From Hymenobacter mellowenesis (GTDB taxonomy: Bacteria; Bacteroidota; Bacteroidia; Cytophagales; Hymenobacteraceae), in NCBI RefSeq assembly GCF_030581005.1, contig NZ_JAUQSX010000002.1:124001-188000 (forward strand): a stretch of 64,000 nucleotides of DNA, read 5' to 3'. Of the stretch, positions 35,505-43,102 are shown piece by piece (the stretch's first letter is position 1; the number at the start of each line of letters is the position of its first letter). The notes under the pieces were generated by a model. That model had not been told where the DNA came from. It made no database searches and saw only the letters and a program-made list of their open reading frames with translations. A program made the translations under genes and the position numbers.

Positions 35505-37283
35505 TTAGTTGCCCAGCACAATTTCAACCCGGCGGTTCTTGGCTTTGCCTGCGGGCGTGCTGTTGCTCACCAGGGGCTCGGTGGCGCCGTGGGCATACAC
35601 CTGAATGCGTCCTTCGGGGAAGGCGCTGCTGCTTTTGCGCTCCAGCCACTGGCGCACGGCCATGGCGCGGTCCTCGCTGAGCTGCTGGTTGCGGCTGGGG
35701 TCGCCGGAATTGTCGGTGTGGCCGTGCACGGCCACTTTCAGGCTGCCGGCCACCACCAGGTCATCAAACAACTGGTTCAGCTCACGCTCAGCGGCGGGGG
35801 TGAAGGTGCTCTGGCCGCTGTTGAACTCGATGTTCCAGGCTCTCTTGCTCACGTTGCGGCGGATTTCATCGCCGGCGGCAAACTTCTGGGTTTCGGCCGG
35901 AGCCACGGTCTTACCCTTGTAGCGCTCCTGAATGTTGCGCAGCAGCGTCAGGTCGAGCATGTCGTTCAGCGGCACGTAGCTGGGCAGCTCTTTGGGGTAG
36001 AGCTTGCTCTGCACGTCGCCAAAGGCCTTGTACACCGAGGCGTAGATGTTGGTGCCGCCTTCGTTCAGGCCAAACAGGTTGAGGTTGTCGGCGAAGTTGA
36101 ACACCTTGCTGCCGCCCAGCTCCACCACGTCGCCGTTGCGGTCGGCCTCGCTCACGCCTTTGTAGTATTTCAGCCAGTAGGCACCGTTCTTGTCCTTGTC
36201 GCCATACACATCGGCCGAAATGTCGGCGGCGCGGCTCAGGGCCTCGGGGTGCGATTTCACCTGGTCGCCGGCCACAGCATGGGCCAGCATAATGCCTTCC
36301 ACCTCTTTCTGGTGGGCATCGTACCAGCGCTTGGTGGTCACCATGATGTTGGGCATCTGGTTGGAGTACTCCTTGGTGCTCACAATGCTCACTAAGCCGC
36401 CTTTTTGCTTGGCGATGTTCACGTCGCCGGGCGTCCAGGTGGCCACGGCGTCGGCCACCACGTCCACTTTCACGCCGGTGTTTTTGCCGTCCACAATCTT
36501 GTCGCGGCTTTCGGGCTTGCCGAGGATGTATTTCTCGGCGGCCACCAAGAAGTCACTCGACGACATGAAGTTAACGGCCTGCGGGTCGTAGGTGGTTTCG
36601 TCGGGGTTCACTTTCAGGCCGTTGTCGGCGCACCACTTCAGGGCGATGTTCTGGTCGCCGTCGCGCAGGTAGCAGGCAATGGTTTTGCCCAGCGCCAGCT
36701 TGGGGTTGTCAAGCCACTCTTTCGGGCCCATTAGCTTGTCCTCACCGAAGCTTTTGCCCACCGAGTAGGGAATGATTTGCAGTTGGGTGCCGGCCTTTTT
36801 CAGCTCCGTTTGCACGGCCGAGAAGCCGGGCAGGCCGTCGCCCATGATGCTCACAATCAGGCCCGGGGTGGCGGGGTTGCTCTGCAAGTCCGCCGCGTTT
36901 TTCACCAGGTCAGCCTGCATTTTCGATACGTCGTCCTGGCGCACAATCTGCAAATCCAAACCGTTGGCAGCCATGGCCGAGCCGGTGGTGGAGCGCGGGC
37001 CGCCGTTGGCCAGCATGCCGGCCATCTGGCTGTTCCAGGCCATCACCTCCCACACTACGGGCGTGCCCTTTTCGGCGGGCGCGGTGCCGGGCAGCGGGGC
37101 CAGCGGCACCACGGTGTTCACGCCGTTGCCGCCGGTGGCCGTGGGCAGCTCAATGGAGTTGAGCAACACCGACTCGGTGGCCGCTTTCTTAAAAAGCAGG
37201 TTGCTGGAGGTGAGCTTGTTGATGCCAAAATACAGCCCTACCAGGATGATAATGGCAATGAGAACTTTACCGCGTGTGGTCAT
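35505..37283 (-). CDS. substrate-binding protein fused to OmpA peptidoglycan-binding domain
   Basis: A 592-aa protein. One N-terminal membrane segment (residues 6-22, after MTTRGK) without a clear cleavage site suggests an inner-membrane anchor. Residues about 70-440 resemble a periplasmic substrate-binding protein of the nitrate/taurine/phosphate type (PVVWEVMAWNSQMAGMLANGG, NVSK-like helices, GVKVDVVADAVATWTPGDVNIAK). The last 120 residues are an OmpA domain (IEFNSGQSTFTPAAERELNQL, VHGHTDNSGDPSRNQQLSEDRAMAVRQWL, GKAKNRRVEIVL) with the Asp and Arg that bind diaminopimelate. It could thus link the inner membrane to peptidoglycan while presenting a solute site to the downstream permease. The substrate-binding fold is inferred; the OmpA part is certain. 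Confidence 0.82.
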   Translation of the reverse strand: MTTRGKVLIAIIILVGLYFGINKLTSSNLLFKKAATESVLLNSIELPTATGGNGVNTVVPLAPLPGTAPAEKGTPVVWEVMAWNSQMAGMLANGGPRSTTGSAMAANGLDLQIVRQDDVSKMQADLVKNAADLQSNPATPGLIVSIMGDGLPGFSAVQTELKKAGTQLQIIPYSVGKSFGEDKLMGPKEWLDNPKLALGKTIACYLRDGDQNIALKWCADNGLKVNPDETTYDPQAVNFMSSSDFLVAAEKYILGKPESRDKIVDGKNTGVKVDVVADAVATWTPGDVNIAKQKGGLVSIVSTKEYSNQMPNIMVTTKRWYDAHQKEVEGIMLAHAVAGDQVKSHPEALSRAADISADVYGDKDKNGAYWLKYYKGVSEADRNGDVVELGGSKVFNFADNLNLFGLNEGGTNIYASVYKAFGDVQSKLYPKELPSYVPLNDMLDLTLLRNIQERYKGKTVAPAETQKFAAGDEIRRNVSKRAWNIEFNSGQSTFTPAAERELNQLFDDLVVAGSLKVAVHGHTDNSGDPSRNQQLSEDRAMAVRQWLERKSSSAFPEGRIQVYAHGATEPLVSNSTPAGKAKNRRVEIVLGN

Positions 37284-37382
37284 TTAGAAAAAAGGTGGAA
37301 AATGTGCTGAACGTGGGCAATGTAAGAAGTGAGTAAGTGAGCTGGGGCTGAGAGGGTTCATTTAGCCCATTGTCGTATTCCC

Positions 37383-38384
37383 TTAGTCAAGGAGTTTGCC
37401 GTAGGCGTCGTCAGAGGCTTTGGTAGTGGCCGCCGCGCTGCTGAGGCGCACCGGAGCCTCGTTATCCATAATGGCGTTGAAGTCGCCGTTCTGGTACTTG
37501 CTGAGCAGGGCCTGGCCCTTTTCGGACATGACGCCGTTCTGGATGTCCATCTCCTTGACGAACTCCTGCGAGTAGCGCATGGCCTGCTTAATCTGGCCCA
37601 GCTGCTGGGCCATGTCCTGGGCTACGCGGTCGGTGGCCAGGTCGAAGAAGTACTTCTTGTCCGGGTCGCCGCGCAAAATGTTCATCGCGGCCCGCATGCC
37701 CGAGCTGGTGCGCTTGACGAGTTCGTACTCATCTTTGAGCAGGTTGACCTTAAACTTGGAGCCGTCAATCTGGCGCAGGGCAGCTTTCAGAATCTGGCGC
37801 ATGACCACGCTCACGTTGGCCGTGGTGGTAGCCATGGGCTGCAGGCGCTTGTTGTAGTCTTCGAGCTGGGCGGCGCGGCTGGCGTAGCTTCCGGCCATGT
37901 CCTTCTCGCCCTGGCGGGCGGCCGAATCGGCCAAGGCCAGGTATTCCTGCATCTGGGTGCGGTTGGCGTCCATCTTGCGCTTCACCAGCTGGCTGGCGCC
38001 TTCGATGTGGCCCACTTCCTCCTCCATATTGCGGGCTTCTTTCTCGGTGTTCGAGATGTAGTCCTCCATGATGCCGATGGGGTCAGTGTTCACAAACAAG
38101 CCCGCGGCCGTCCGAAAAATGCGCTGCCCCAGATACCACAGCCCGGCCTGAATGCGCTTATTCGTCGCCAACAAAAACAGCACGAACAGTACCCCCAGGC
38201 CAATGCCCAGCTTCACCGTATCGAAAACGATATCAACCAAGTAGGGCAGAATCTGGCCCCAATAGTACACGCCCATGCCGGCCAACACGGCCACAAAAAC
38301 CCAGGCGGCCACTTTTTCAGGCTTTTGCCAGGAGGGAAGGCCGTCGGATGGCGATGGCGGACCCAGTAAAGGTGTATTCATCAA
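37383..38384 (-). CDS. two-TM protein with long coiled coil (PspA-like look)
   Basis: A 333-aa protein. Residues 24-48 (KVAAWVFVAVLAGMGVYYWG) and about 52-75 (FDTVKLGIGLGVLFVLFLLA) are two membrane segments. The rest is almost wholly alpha-helical and charged, beginning IMEDYISNTEKEARNMEEEVGHIEGASQLVKRKMDANRTQM, with a later helix pair around KVNLLKDEYELVKRTSSGMRAAMNIL. The helical hairpin with repeated Arg/Glu and Ala pattern recalls PspA/IM30 proteins, but the two helical TMs are not usual for PspA and the relation is only by eye. The C-terminus ends in a low-complexity tail. Same operon as the OmpA fusion. Confidence 0.7.
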   Translation of the reverse strand: MMNTPLLGPPSPSDGLPSWQKPEKVAAWVFVAVLAGMGVYYWGQILPYLVDIVFDTVKLGIGLGVLFVLFLLATNKRIQAGLWYLGQRIFRTAAGLFVNTDPIGIMEDYISNTEKEARNMEEEVGHIEGASQLVKRKMDANRTQMQEYLALADSAARQGEKDMAGSYASRAAQLEDYNKRLQPMATTTANVSVVMRQILKAALRQIDGSKFKVNLLKDEYELVKRTSSGMRAAMNILRGDPDKKYFFDLATDRVAQDMAQQLGQIKQAMRYSQEFVKEMDIQNGVMSEKGQALLSKYQNGDFNAIMDNEAPVRLSSAAATTKASDDAYGKLLD

Positions 38385-38402
38385 ACAGGGTAAAGGTTTC
38401 TG

Positions 38403-39092
38403 TTACTTGGCAGTGTTCAAAAAGGCTTCCGCAGCCTTGTGGTGCGCTTGCAGTTCCGACAGCGCGGCGGAATTCGCCAGTTCGTAGCTGGCCAGGGCGG
38501 CCTGGGTTTTCTGGCGCTCCTCGGCCAACTGCTGCTGGGTCTGAAGGAGCTGTTGCTGCTTGGCCTGGAGCTGACGGGTGAGTTCGGCGAGGTCGGCGGC
38601 CAGCTTCTTTTCCTGGGCCGTGAGCTGCACTACCGCGCTGGGCGCTGCACCGGGCACGGTCACCTCGCCCATTTTCTCGCGGTGCCGGCTCAGCACTTTG
38701 TCGCGGTCGGTGGCCAGGGCCTGCTCAAACTGCGACGCCGACGCCAGCAGCGCCGGCACCGTGCTGCCATTCACCGCCGAGAAGGCGTTGAAAGCCGTTT
38801 GGTAGAGCAACGGGCCCGACATACCGGCCGCGGCCATGCTCTTCACCATCTTCATGTAGGCTCCGAAATCCTTGCCATCGCCGGCCAGCAGGCCCGCAAT
38901 GTGGTCGAGGTGGCGTTGTTCGGCCTGCGTCACGGCCGGCGCTGTAAAAGGCGCCGGCGTAGAACCTGCCGCCGTTGGCTGTTGCGAGGTCCCGAATTGC
39001 GTGGTGGGCGGGGTATTCGCCGCCGGCGCCCCTTCCTCGGGCTCAATAAAAAACTCTTTGGCGGCGTGGGTGAGCTTCTCGAAGATTTCCAT
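38403..39092 (-). CDS. hypothetical soluble coiled-coil protein
   Basis: A 229-aa protein I do not recognise. N-terminal 20 residues (MEIFEKLTHAAKEFF) could be an amphipathic helix; then a Pro/Thr/Ala-rich linker (residues 20-50), a helical domain (about 55-135), and a C-terminal coiled coil rich in Gln and Lys (LTAQEKKLAADLAELTRQLQAKQQQLLQTQQQLAEERQKTQ). No signal or membrane segment, so cytoplasmic. It is the first gene of the five-gene cluster, 18 bases before the two-TM protein gene. Confidence 0.75.
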   Translation of the reverse strand: MEIFEKLTHAAKEFFIEPEEGAPAANTPPTTQFGTSQQPTAAGSTPAPFTAPAVTQAEQRHLDHIAGLLAGDGKDFGAYMKMVKSMAAAGMSGPLLYQTAFNAFSAVNGSTVPALLASASQFEQALATDRDKVLSRHREKMGEVTVPGAAPSAVVQLTAQEKKLAADLAELTRQLQAKQQQLLQTQQQLAEERQKTQAALASYELANSAALSELQAHHKAAEAFLNTAK

Positions 39093-39186
39093 AAAAAGAA
39101 AGGAATAAAACGCGTGGCAGGACGAAGCGAAAGGGTGAAATTAAACGATATAAGCTGGCATCGTGCTAAAAGCAACGAGGCCCAGC

Positions 39187-39194
39187 CAAAGGTA
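39187..39194 (-). promoter_or_regulatory. putative -7 element for the five-gene cluster
   Basis: TACCTTTG on the minus strand fits TAnnTTTG and lies about 95 bases before the first gene of the cluster. No TTG is seen at the proper distance upstream. Confidence 0.3.
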
Positions 39195-39232
39195 AATATA
39201 TTAGCCACTCCGCCGCGCTATAGCCGACGTAA

Positions 39233-39289
39233 AAAAGGCCCTGCCGAACGACCAGCGCCATCGCACTAGTCTTTTCGGCAGGGCCTTTT
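39233..39289. terminator. terminator after the M61 peptidase gene
   Basis: Perfect 15-bp stem (39233-39247, 39275-39289) with a 27-base loop and A-run/T-run flanks. It lies past the stop of the M61 gene (minus strand) and upstream of the five-gene cluster. Confidence 0.8.
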
Positions 39290-39304
39290 GAAACTCAGGA
39301 CTGC

Positions 39305-41170
39305 TTAATTGGACGCCTGGCTGGCCAGCCACGCTTCGCGCAACGCCTTCTGAGCCGGCGAGTACACCATTTTCTCCACCGATTCCACCGGCTTCACGCC
39401 CACATTGGGGTCTTCGGCCAGAATGAGCTGGGTGGTGCGCTCCACGCCGCCGCGGGTTTTCACCTTCACAAACACCACGTCGCTGGGTGAGTGCTTGTGC
39501 AGCACGCCGTCGAGGTCGCCGCGGCTTTTGAGCTCCTTGCCGTCGAGCACCAGCAGCTGGTCGCCGCGGTCGATGCCGGCCTTGTAGAGGCCCGAGCCGA
39601 TGGTGGTGTTATAGGCCACAATGCAGCGGCCTTCCTCGTCGAACTCCACCTGGTTGGGCAGGGCGGCGCCCAGCACGCGGGTCGGAATCACGGCCAGGCC
39701 AGCCACCAGCAGGTTTTCGCTAAAGCGGGGCGTCTCGCGGCCGTACACGTATTGCCGGAAAAAGCGCCCGGCAAACACCGTGTCCTTGCTCACCTCGCCC
39801 AGCACGCGCTGCAAATCCTTCACCGTGTAGGGCGCAGCCGGCGCGTAGTTTTCCTGCTTCGAGCCAAACTCCTGCCACATGGCCTGCATGAACTTGTCGA
39901 GCGACGAGCGGTGGAACTGACGCAGCTGCATGTCGAGCACCAGCGCCAGGCCGGCGCCCTGCGTGTAGTAGGAGAGGGTGGTGTTCACCGCGTTGGTGGG
40001 CGCGCTGCTGGCGGCGCCGTCGATGAAAGCGGCCTGCCGGCTCATGTCGATGGCCGAGGCGTAGCGGGCGCCAGGGGCGTTCTGGCGCTGGTTCACCCAG
40101 CCGCTGATATCCTCGAAAAACTCTTCGTCCTCAATCAGCTTGGCCCGGCGCAGGCTCAGTCGGCCGTAGTACTGCGTGAAGCCTTCGGCAAACCACAGGG
40201 CGTCGCTCATGTTGGCCCGCTGGAAGTCAAACGGTTCCAGGTCGCGCGGGCGCAGGCGCTCCACGTTCCAGGCGTGGAAAAACTCGTGCGCCACCGTGCC
40301 CAGGTTGCGGGTAGCGTCCTCGTCTTTGAGGGTGCGCGAGCTGGTGACGGAGGTCGAGTTGCGGTGTTCCATGCCGTCGCCGGTGGCCTGGCTCAGGTAG
40401 TCGGCCACGAAAGTGTAGCGCCCGAAGTCAAACTTCGGCAGCTCGCCAAAAATCGCCTTTTCCTCCTTCACCACCTTCTGCACTTTCTTGGCATAGGCGT
40501 CAATTTCACTGTTTGAACCCTGGTAAAGCACCGACAGCTCAATGGTCTGGTCGCCCTCTTGCCAGCTGCGCAACTGCTGCGCCCCCAAGGACACCGGGCT
40601 ATCCATCAAATACTGAAAGTTCGGCGCCGAATACGCCATTTTATCAGCGCCGGAGCGCAGCTGCGTGGCCACTTTCCAGTTGGCAGGCAGGTCGAATTTG
40701 ATTTCGGCCGCCCGGTCTTCCAGGCCGGTGGCGTAGCAGAGCGCGGCCGGCAGGTTGAGGTGGGCGTGCTGCTGGTCGATGCCCACGTAGGTGCCGTCGG
40801 TCTGGTCGCCGTACAGGGTGTAGCTGAAAATGACGGTGCCGTCGGCGGCCGGCGTCACGTCCCAGCCGTAAGGGTCGGGCCGGTTCAGCGGCAGCGGGTG
40901 GTTGGCACCGTCGGTGGCCACCACGTAGTACACGTTTTTTGAAAAATCGTGCACCGAGTAGCGGCCCGGCGAGCTGCGGGCCATGCGCACGTGCAGCGGC
41001 CCGCCGGGCAGCCCCGAAAAAGTAGCCGTCACCTTGGCCTCGTGGTGCACCGCGTTGGGGAAAGCCATGGTGTAGCGCACCGCCGGCCCCGGGGTCGCCG
41101 CCGACTGCGCAGTGGCATCAAGGGACTCCAGGGCAAGCAGCGCCAGTAGAATAGGGACGAGGTTTTTCAT
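39305..41170 (-). CDS. M61 family metallopeptidase with PDZ domain
   Basis: A 621-aa secreted zinc peptidase (glycyl aminopeptidase-like). Starting at 41170 (MKNLVPILLALLALES) gives a signal peptide ending ATAQ; the upstream in-frame extension has no signal character. Zinc motif HEFFHAWN with a downstream Glu (FAEGFTQYY) is intact near the middle. A PDZ domain follows (GLYKAGIDRGDQLLVLDGKEL). The N-terminal third is a beta-rich M61_N domain. These enzymes release N-terminal glycine or alanine from peptides in the periplasm. Single gene. Confidence 0.93.
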   Translation of the reverse strand: MKNLVPILLALLALESLDATAQSAATPGPAVRYTMAFPNAVHHEAKVTATFSGLPGGPLHVRMARSSPGRYSVHDFSKNVYYVVATDGANHPLPLNRPDPYGWDVTPAADGTVIFSYTLYGDQTDGTYVGIDQQHAHLNLPAALCYATGLEDRAAEIKFDLPANWKVATQLRSGADKMAYSAPNFQYLMDSPVSLGAQQLRSWQEGDQTIELSVLYQGSNSEIDAYAKKVQKVVKEEKAIFGELPKFDFGRYTFVADYLSQATGDGMEHRNSTSVTSSRTLKDEDATRNLGTVAHEFFHAWNVERLRPRDLEPFDFQRANMSDALWFAEGFTQYYGRLSLRRAKLIEDEEFFEDISGWVNQRQNAPGARYASAIDMSRQAAFIDGAASSAPTNAVNTTLSYYTQGAGLALVLDMQLRQFHRSSLDKFMQAMWQEFGSKQENYAPAAPYTVKDLQRVLGEVSKDTVFAGRFFRQYVYGRETPRFSENLLVAGLAVIPTRVLGAALPNQVEFDEEGRCIVAYNTTIGSGLYKAGIDRGDQLLVLDGKELKSRGDLDGVLHKHSPSDVVFVKVKTRGGVERTTQLILAEDPNVGVKPVESVEKMVYSPAQKALREAWLASQASN

Positions 41171-41327
41171 AAGATAGAAATGATAGCGAAACAAGGTATT
41201 GGTCCGGCAACACGCCAGCTGCACCGGTACAAAGTTGCGGAAAATTTACAATAGAATTTAAGATTCTGCGTAGTTGAACCCGATTTATAATGATAAAATT
41301 ATGTTTTAAAGATATGCAGGCCAACTA

Positions 41328-42035
41328 TTAAATATCAGAGACAGAGCCAGCCCGAGTTTCCGCAAAGACCACGGCCTCCATTGCCTTGCCAAAAAAAAGG
41401 GACGACTGCTGCGGCTGCATGCCCAGGTGGCCCAATTCCGCTCGCAAATTGGCTAGGGTGCGCGCCCGTAGGCCGGTAGTCAGCCGAAAAAACAGGTACA
41501 TAGCCGCCAGCAGCCACCGCCGCCAGCCGCGCCGCGCGGGCCGGAAATCGGCCAGCAGCCACGGCGCGCCCGCTCGCTGCGCCTCCCGTAGCCGGGCCAG
41601 GGCCGCCGGCAGCTCAGGTCCGGCAATGCAATCGAGCACGAAGAAGGTGATGAGGGCGTCGAACCGCTCCACTGGTTCAAGGGCCGCCTGGGTGCCGTGC
41701 CGGAATTCTACCTGGCCGGCTGCTTGCGGCCATTCGCGCTGCAGGCGGGCCTGGGCGCGGGCCAGCATCCGGGGCGAGGCTTCGAGGTAAAGCACCGTGG
41801 CGTGGGGCCGGCGGCGCAGCACTTCGGTCAGCACCCAGCCCGTGCCCCCGCCCAAGATGAGCAGGTGGGGACAAGTCGTATCCGGCAGGCCGTTCAGGGC
41901 CGATTGCTGCGCCTGGCGCTGGGCCGGCCCGAATACCAGGTTCGCCAGCGCATCATAGCACCACGCCACGCGGTCGAAACCGGTGGGGTTTTCCGCCTCG
42001 ACGGGCTCCGGGTAGGACTTAAGTGGCTCAAACAT
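41328..42035 (-). CDS. class I SAM-dependent methyltransferase
   Basis: A 235-aa methyltransferase. The SAM-binding motif I is LLILGGGTGWVLTEVL (GGGTG), followed by the acidic residue of VLYLEASPRML and motif IV FDALITFFVLDCI. The N-terminal FDRVAWCYDALANLVFG is like UbiE/methyltransferase-11 lids. Near the end LRARTLANLRAELGHLGMQPQQ is helical. No membrane segment; acts in the cytosol on an unknown small molecule or lipid. It is divergent from the tRNA-Leu and its promoter. Confidence 0.88.
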   Translation of the reverse strand: MFEPLKSYPEPVEAENPTGFDRVAWCYDALANLVFGPAQRQAQQSALNGLPDTTCPHLLILGGGTGWVLTEVLRRRPHATVLYLEASPRMLARAQARLQREWPQAAGQVEFRHGTQAALEPVERFDALITFFVLDCIAGPELPAALARLREAQRAGAPWLLADFRPARRGWRRWLLAAMYLFFRLTTGLRARTLANLRAELGHLGMQPQQSSLFFGKAMEAVVFAETRAGSVSDI

Positions 42036-42141
42036 GCGAAAAAACGCCGGGCCATGAAAAAAATATCATGCAGCAAGTAACTGAGAAACAATCGGCGGTG
42101 CCCTCCAGCCGGGCCGCCAGCCGAAAAAAAAGGAGTAAAAG

Positions 42142-42173
42142 TTGCGCCGGGGTGAAATGGAGCTATATCTTTG
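42142..42173 (+). promoter_or_regulatory. promoter of tRNA-Leu
   Basis: TTG at 42142-42144, 21-base spacer, TATCTTTG at 42166-42173: a full match to the Bacteroidota promoter. Start is expected near 42179, about 50 bases before the mature tRNA. Confidence 0.8.
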
Positions 42174-42227
42174 CACCATCAAAAGGCCGCACTCCTTCAC
42201 TGGTAGCGCGGCTTTTTAGCCCCAACT

Positions 42228-42309
42228 GCGCTTGTGGCGAAATTGGTAGACGCGCTGTCTTCAGGCGGCAGTTCCGCAAGGTGTGAGAGTTCGAGTCTCT
42301 CCGAGCGCA
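42228..42309 (+). tRNA. tRNA-Leu (anticodon CAG)
   Basis: 82-base type II tRNA. The acceptor GCGCTTG pairs with CGAGCGC, the D arm has TGGCGAAATTGGTAGACGC, the anticodon stem CTGTC/GGCAG encloses TTCAGGC (anticodon CAG), a long variable arm follows, and the T arm GAGAG-TTCGAGT-CTCTC is perfect. No CCA is encoded. A promoter lies upstream and a terminator just downstream. Confidence 0.95.
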
Positions 42310-42316
42310 CGTTTAG

Positions 42317-42343
42317 AAAAGCCAGCCCCTAGGGCTGGCTTTT
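42317..42343 (+). terminator. terminator of tRNA-Leu
   Basis: 12-bp stem AAAAGCCAGCCC / GGGCTGGCTTTT with a 3-base loop and T-rich tail, 8 bases after the tRNA. Confidence 0.88.
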
Positions 42344-42391
42344 TCTGTTTTACGTATTCTTCTCATTCACCACACCCCGGAGCTTAGGCCC

Positions 42392-43069
42392 ATGAATCGC
42401 CTTACTTCCCGCTTACTCACGCTGGCCGGCCTGATTACGGCCGAAGTTGCGTTGGGCCTGGCCTTGTTCATGGCCGCGTTTGCTGGGTTTTTTTATATGG
42501 CGCGGGTGGTGTTCGTGCACCATTCCCAAGCCCTCGACACGTGGGCCTTTGCCACCGTCGATGCCTGGCAGAAAGCGAATACTTGGTCAGCCGGGCCCAT
42601 CAATTTCGTCACGTTTTTCGCCTCCCTGCCGTTTCTGCTGCCGGCCAGCATCATTGGGCCGCTCCTCATGCGCCGCTTCGGCCATCCGCGCGAGGCTTGG
42701 GAATGGATGCTGGCTATGGCCGGCAGCGTGCTGCTCAACCAACTCCTGAAACTGTATTTCCACCGGCCCCGTCCGGTCAATACCCTGCTGCATACTTACG
42801 GCATGAGTTTTCCGAGTGGCCACGCCATGCTGGGGCTCACGTTCTACGGCTGCCTGGCCTGGCTGCTGGCCCGGCATCTGCGGCAGCGCCGCTGGGTGGC
42901 ACCGCTGCTGTTGTGGGCTGGGCTAATTGGGGTCACGCGGGTGTGCCTGCACGCTCATTATGCTACCGATGTGCTGGCGGGCTTTGCCGGCGGCGCGGCC
43001 TGGCTGGTGGCATTTCGTGCCGGTTTGAAACTGTTCTGGAAAGAGGAAAAGGCAGTGCTAACGCAATAA
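42392..43069 (+). CDS. PAP2 family phosphatase (second copy)
   Basis: A 225-aa membrane protein of the PAP2 superfamily with all three signatures: KLYFHRPRP, FPSGHAMLGLTFYG and RVCLHAHYATDVLAGF. About six membrane helices with two N-terminal ones before the catalytic part. Probably removes a phosphate from a lipid phosphate or pyrophosphate in the periplasm. It differs in sequence from the PAP2 at 22532, with more standard motifs. It is tail to tail with the GAF gene, 33 bases apart. Confidence 0.92.
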   Translation: MNRLTSRLLTLAGLITAEVALGLALFMAAFAGFFYMARVVFVHHSQALDTWAFATVDAWQKANTWSAGPINFVTFFASLPFLLPASIIGPLLMRRFGHPREAWEWMLAMAGSVLLNQLLKLYFHRPRPVNTLLHTYGMSFPSGHAMLGLTFYGCLAWLLARHLRQRRWVAPLLLWAGLIGVTRVCLHAHYATDVLAGFAGGAAWLVAFRAGLKLFWKEEKAVLTQ

Positions 43070-43102
43070 TGATGTAAGAACGTCGTATCGAGCCTCGCTG
43101 CT

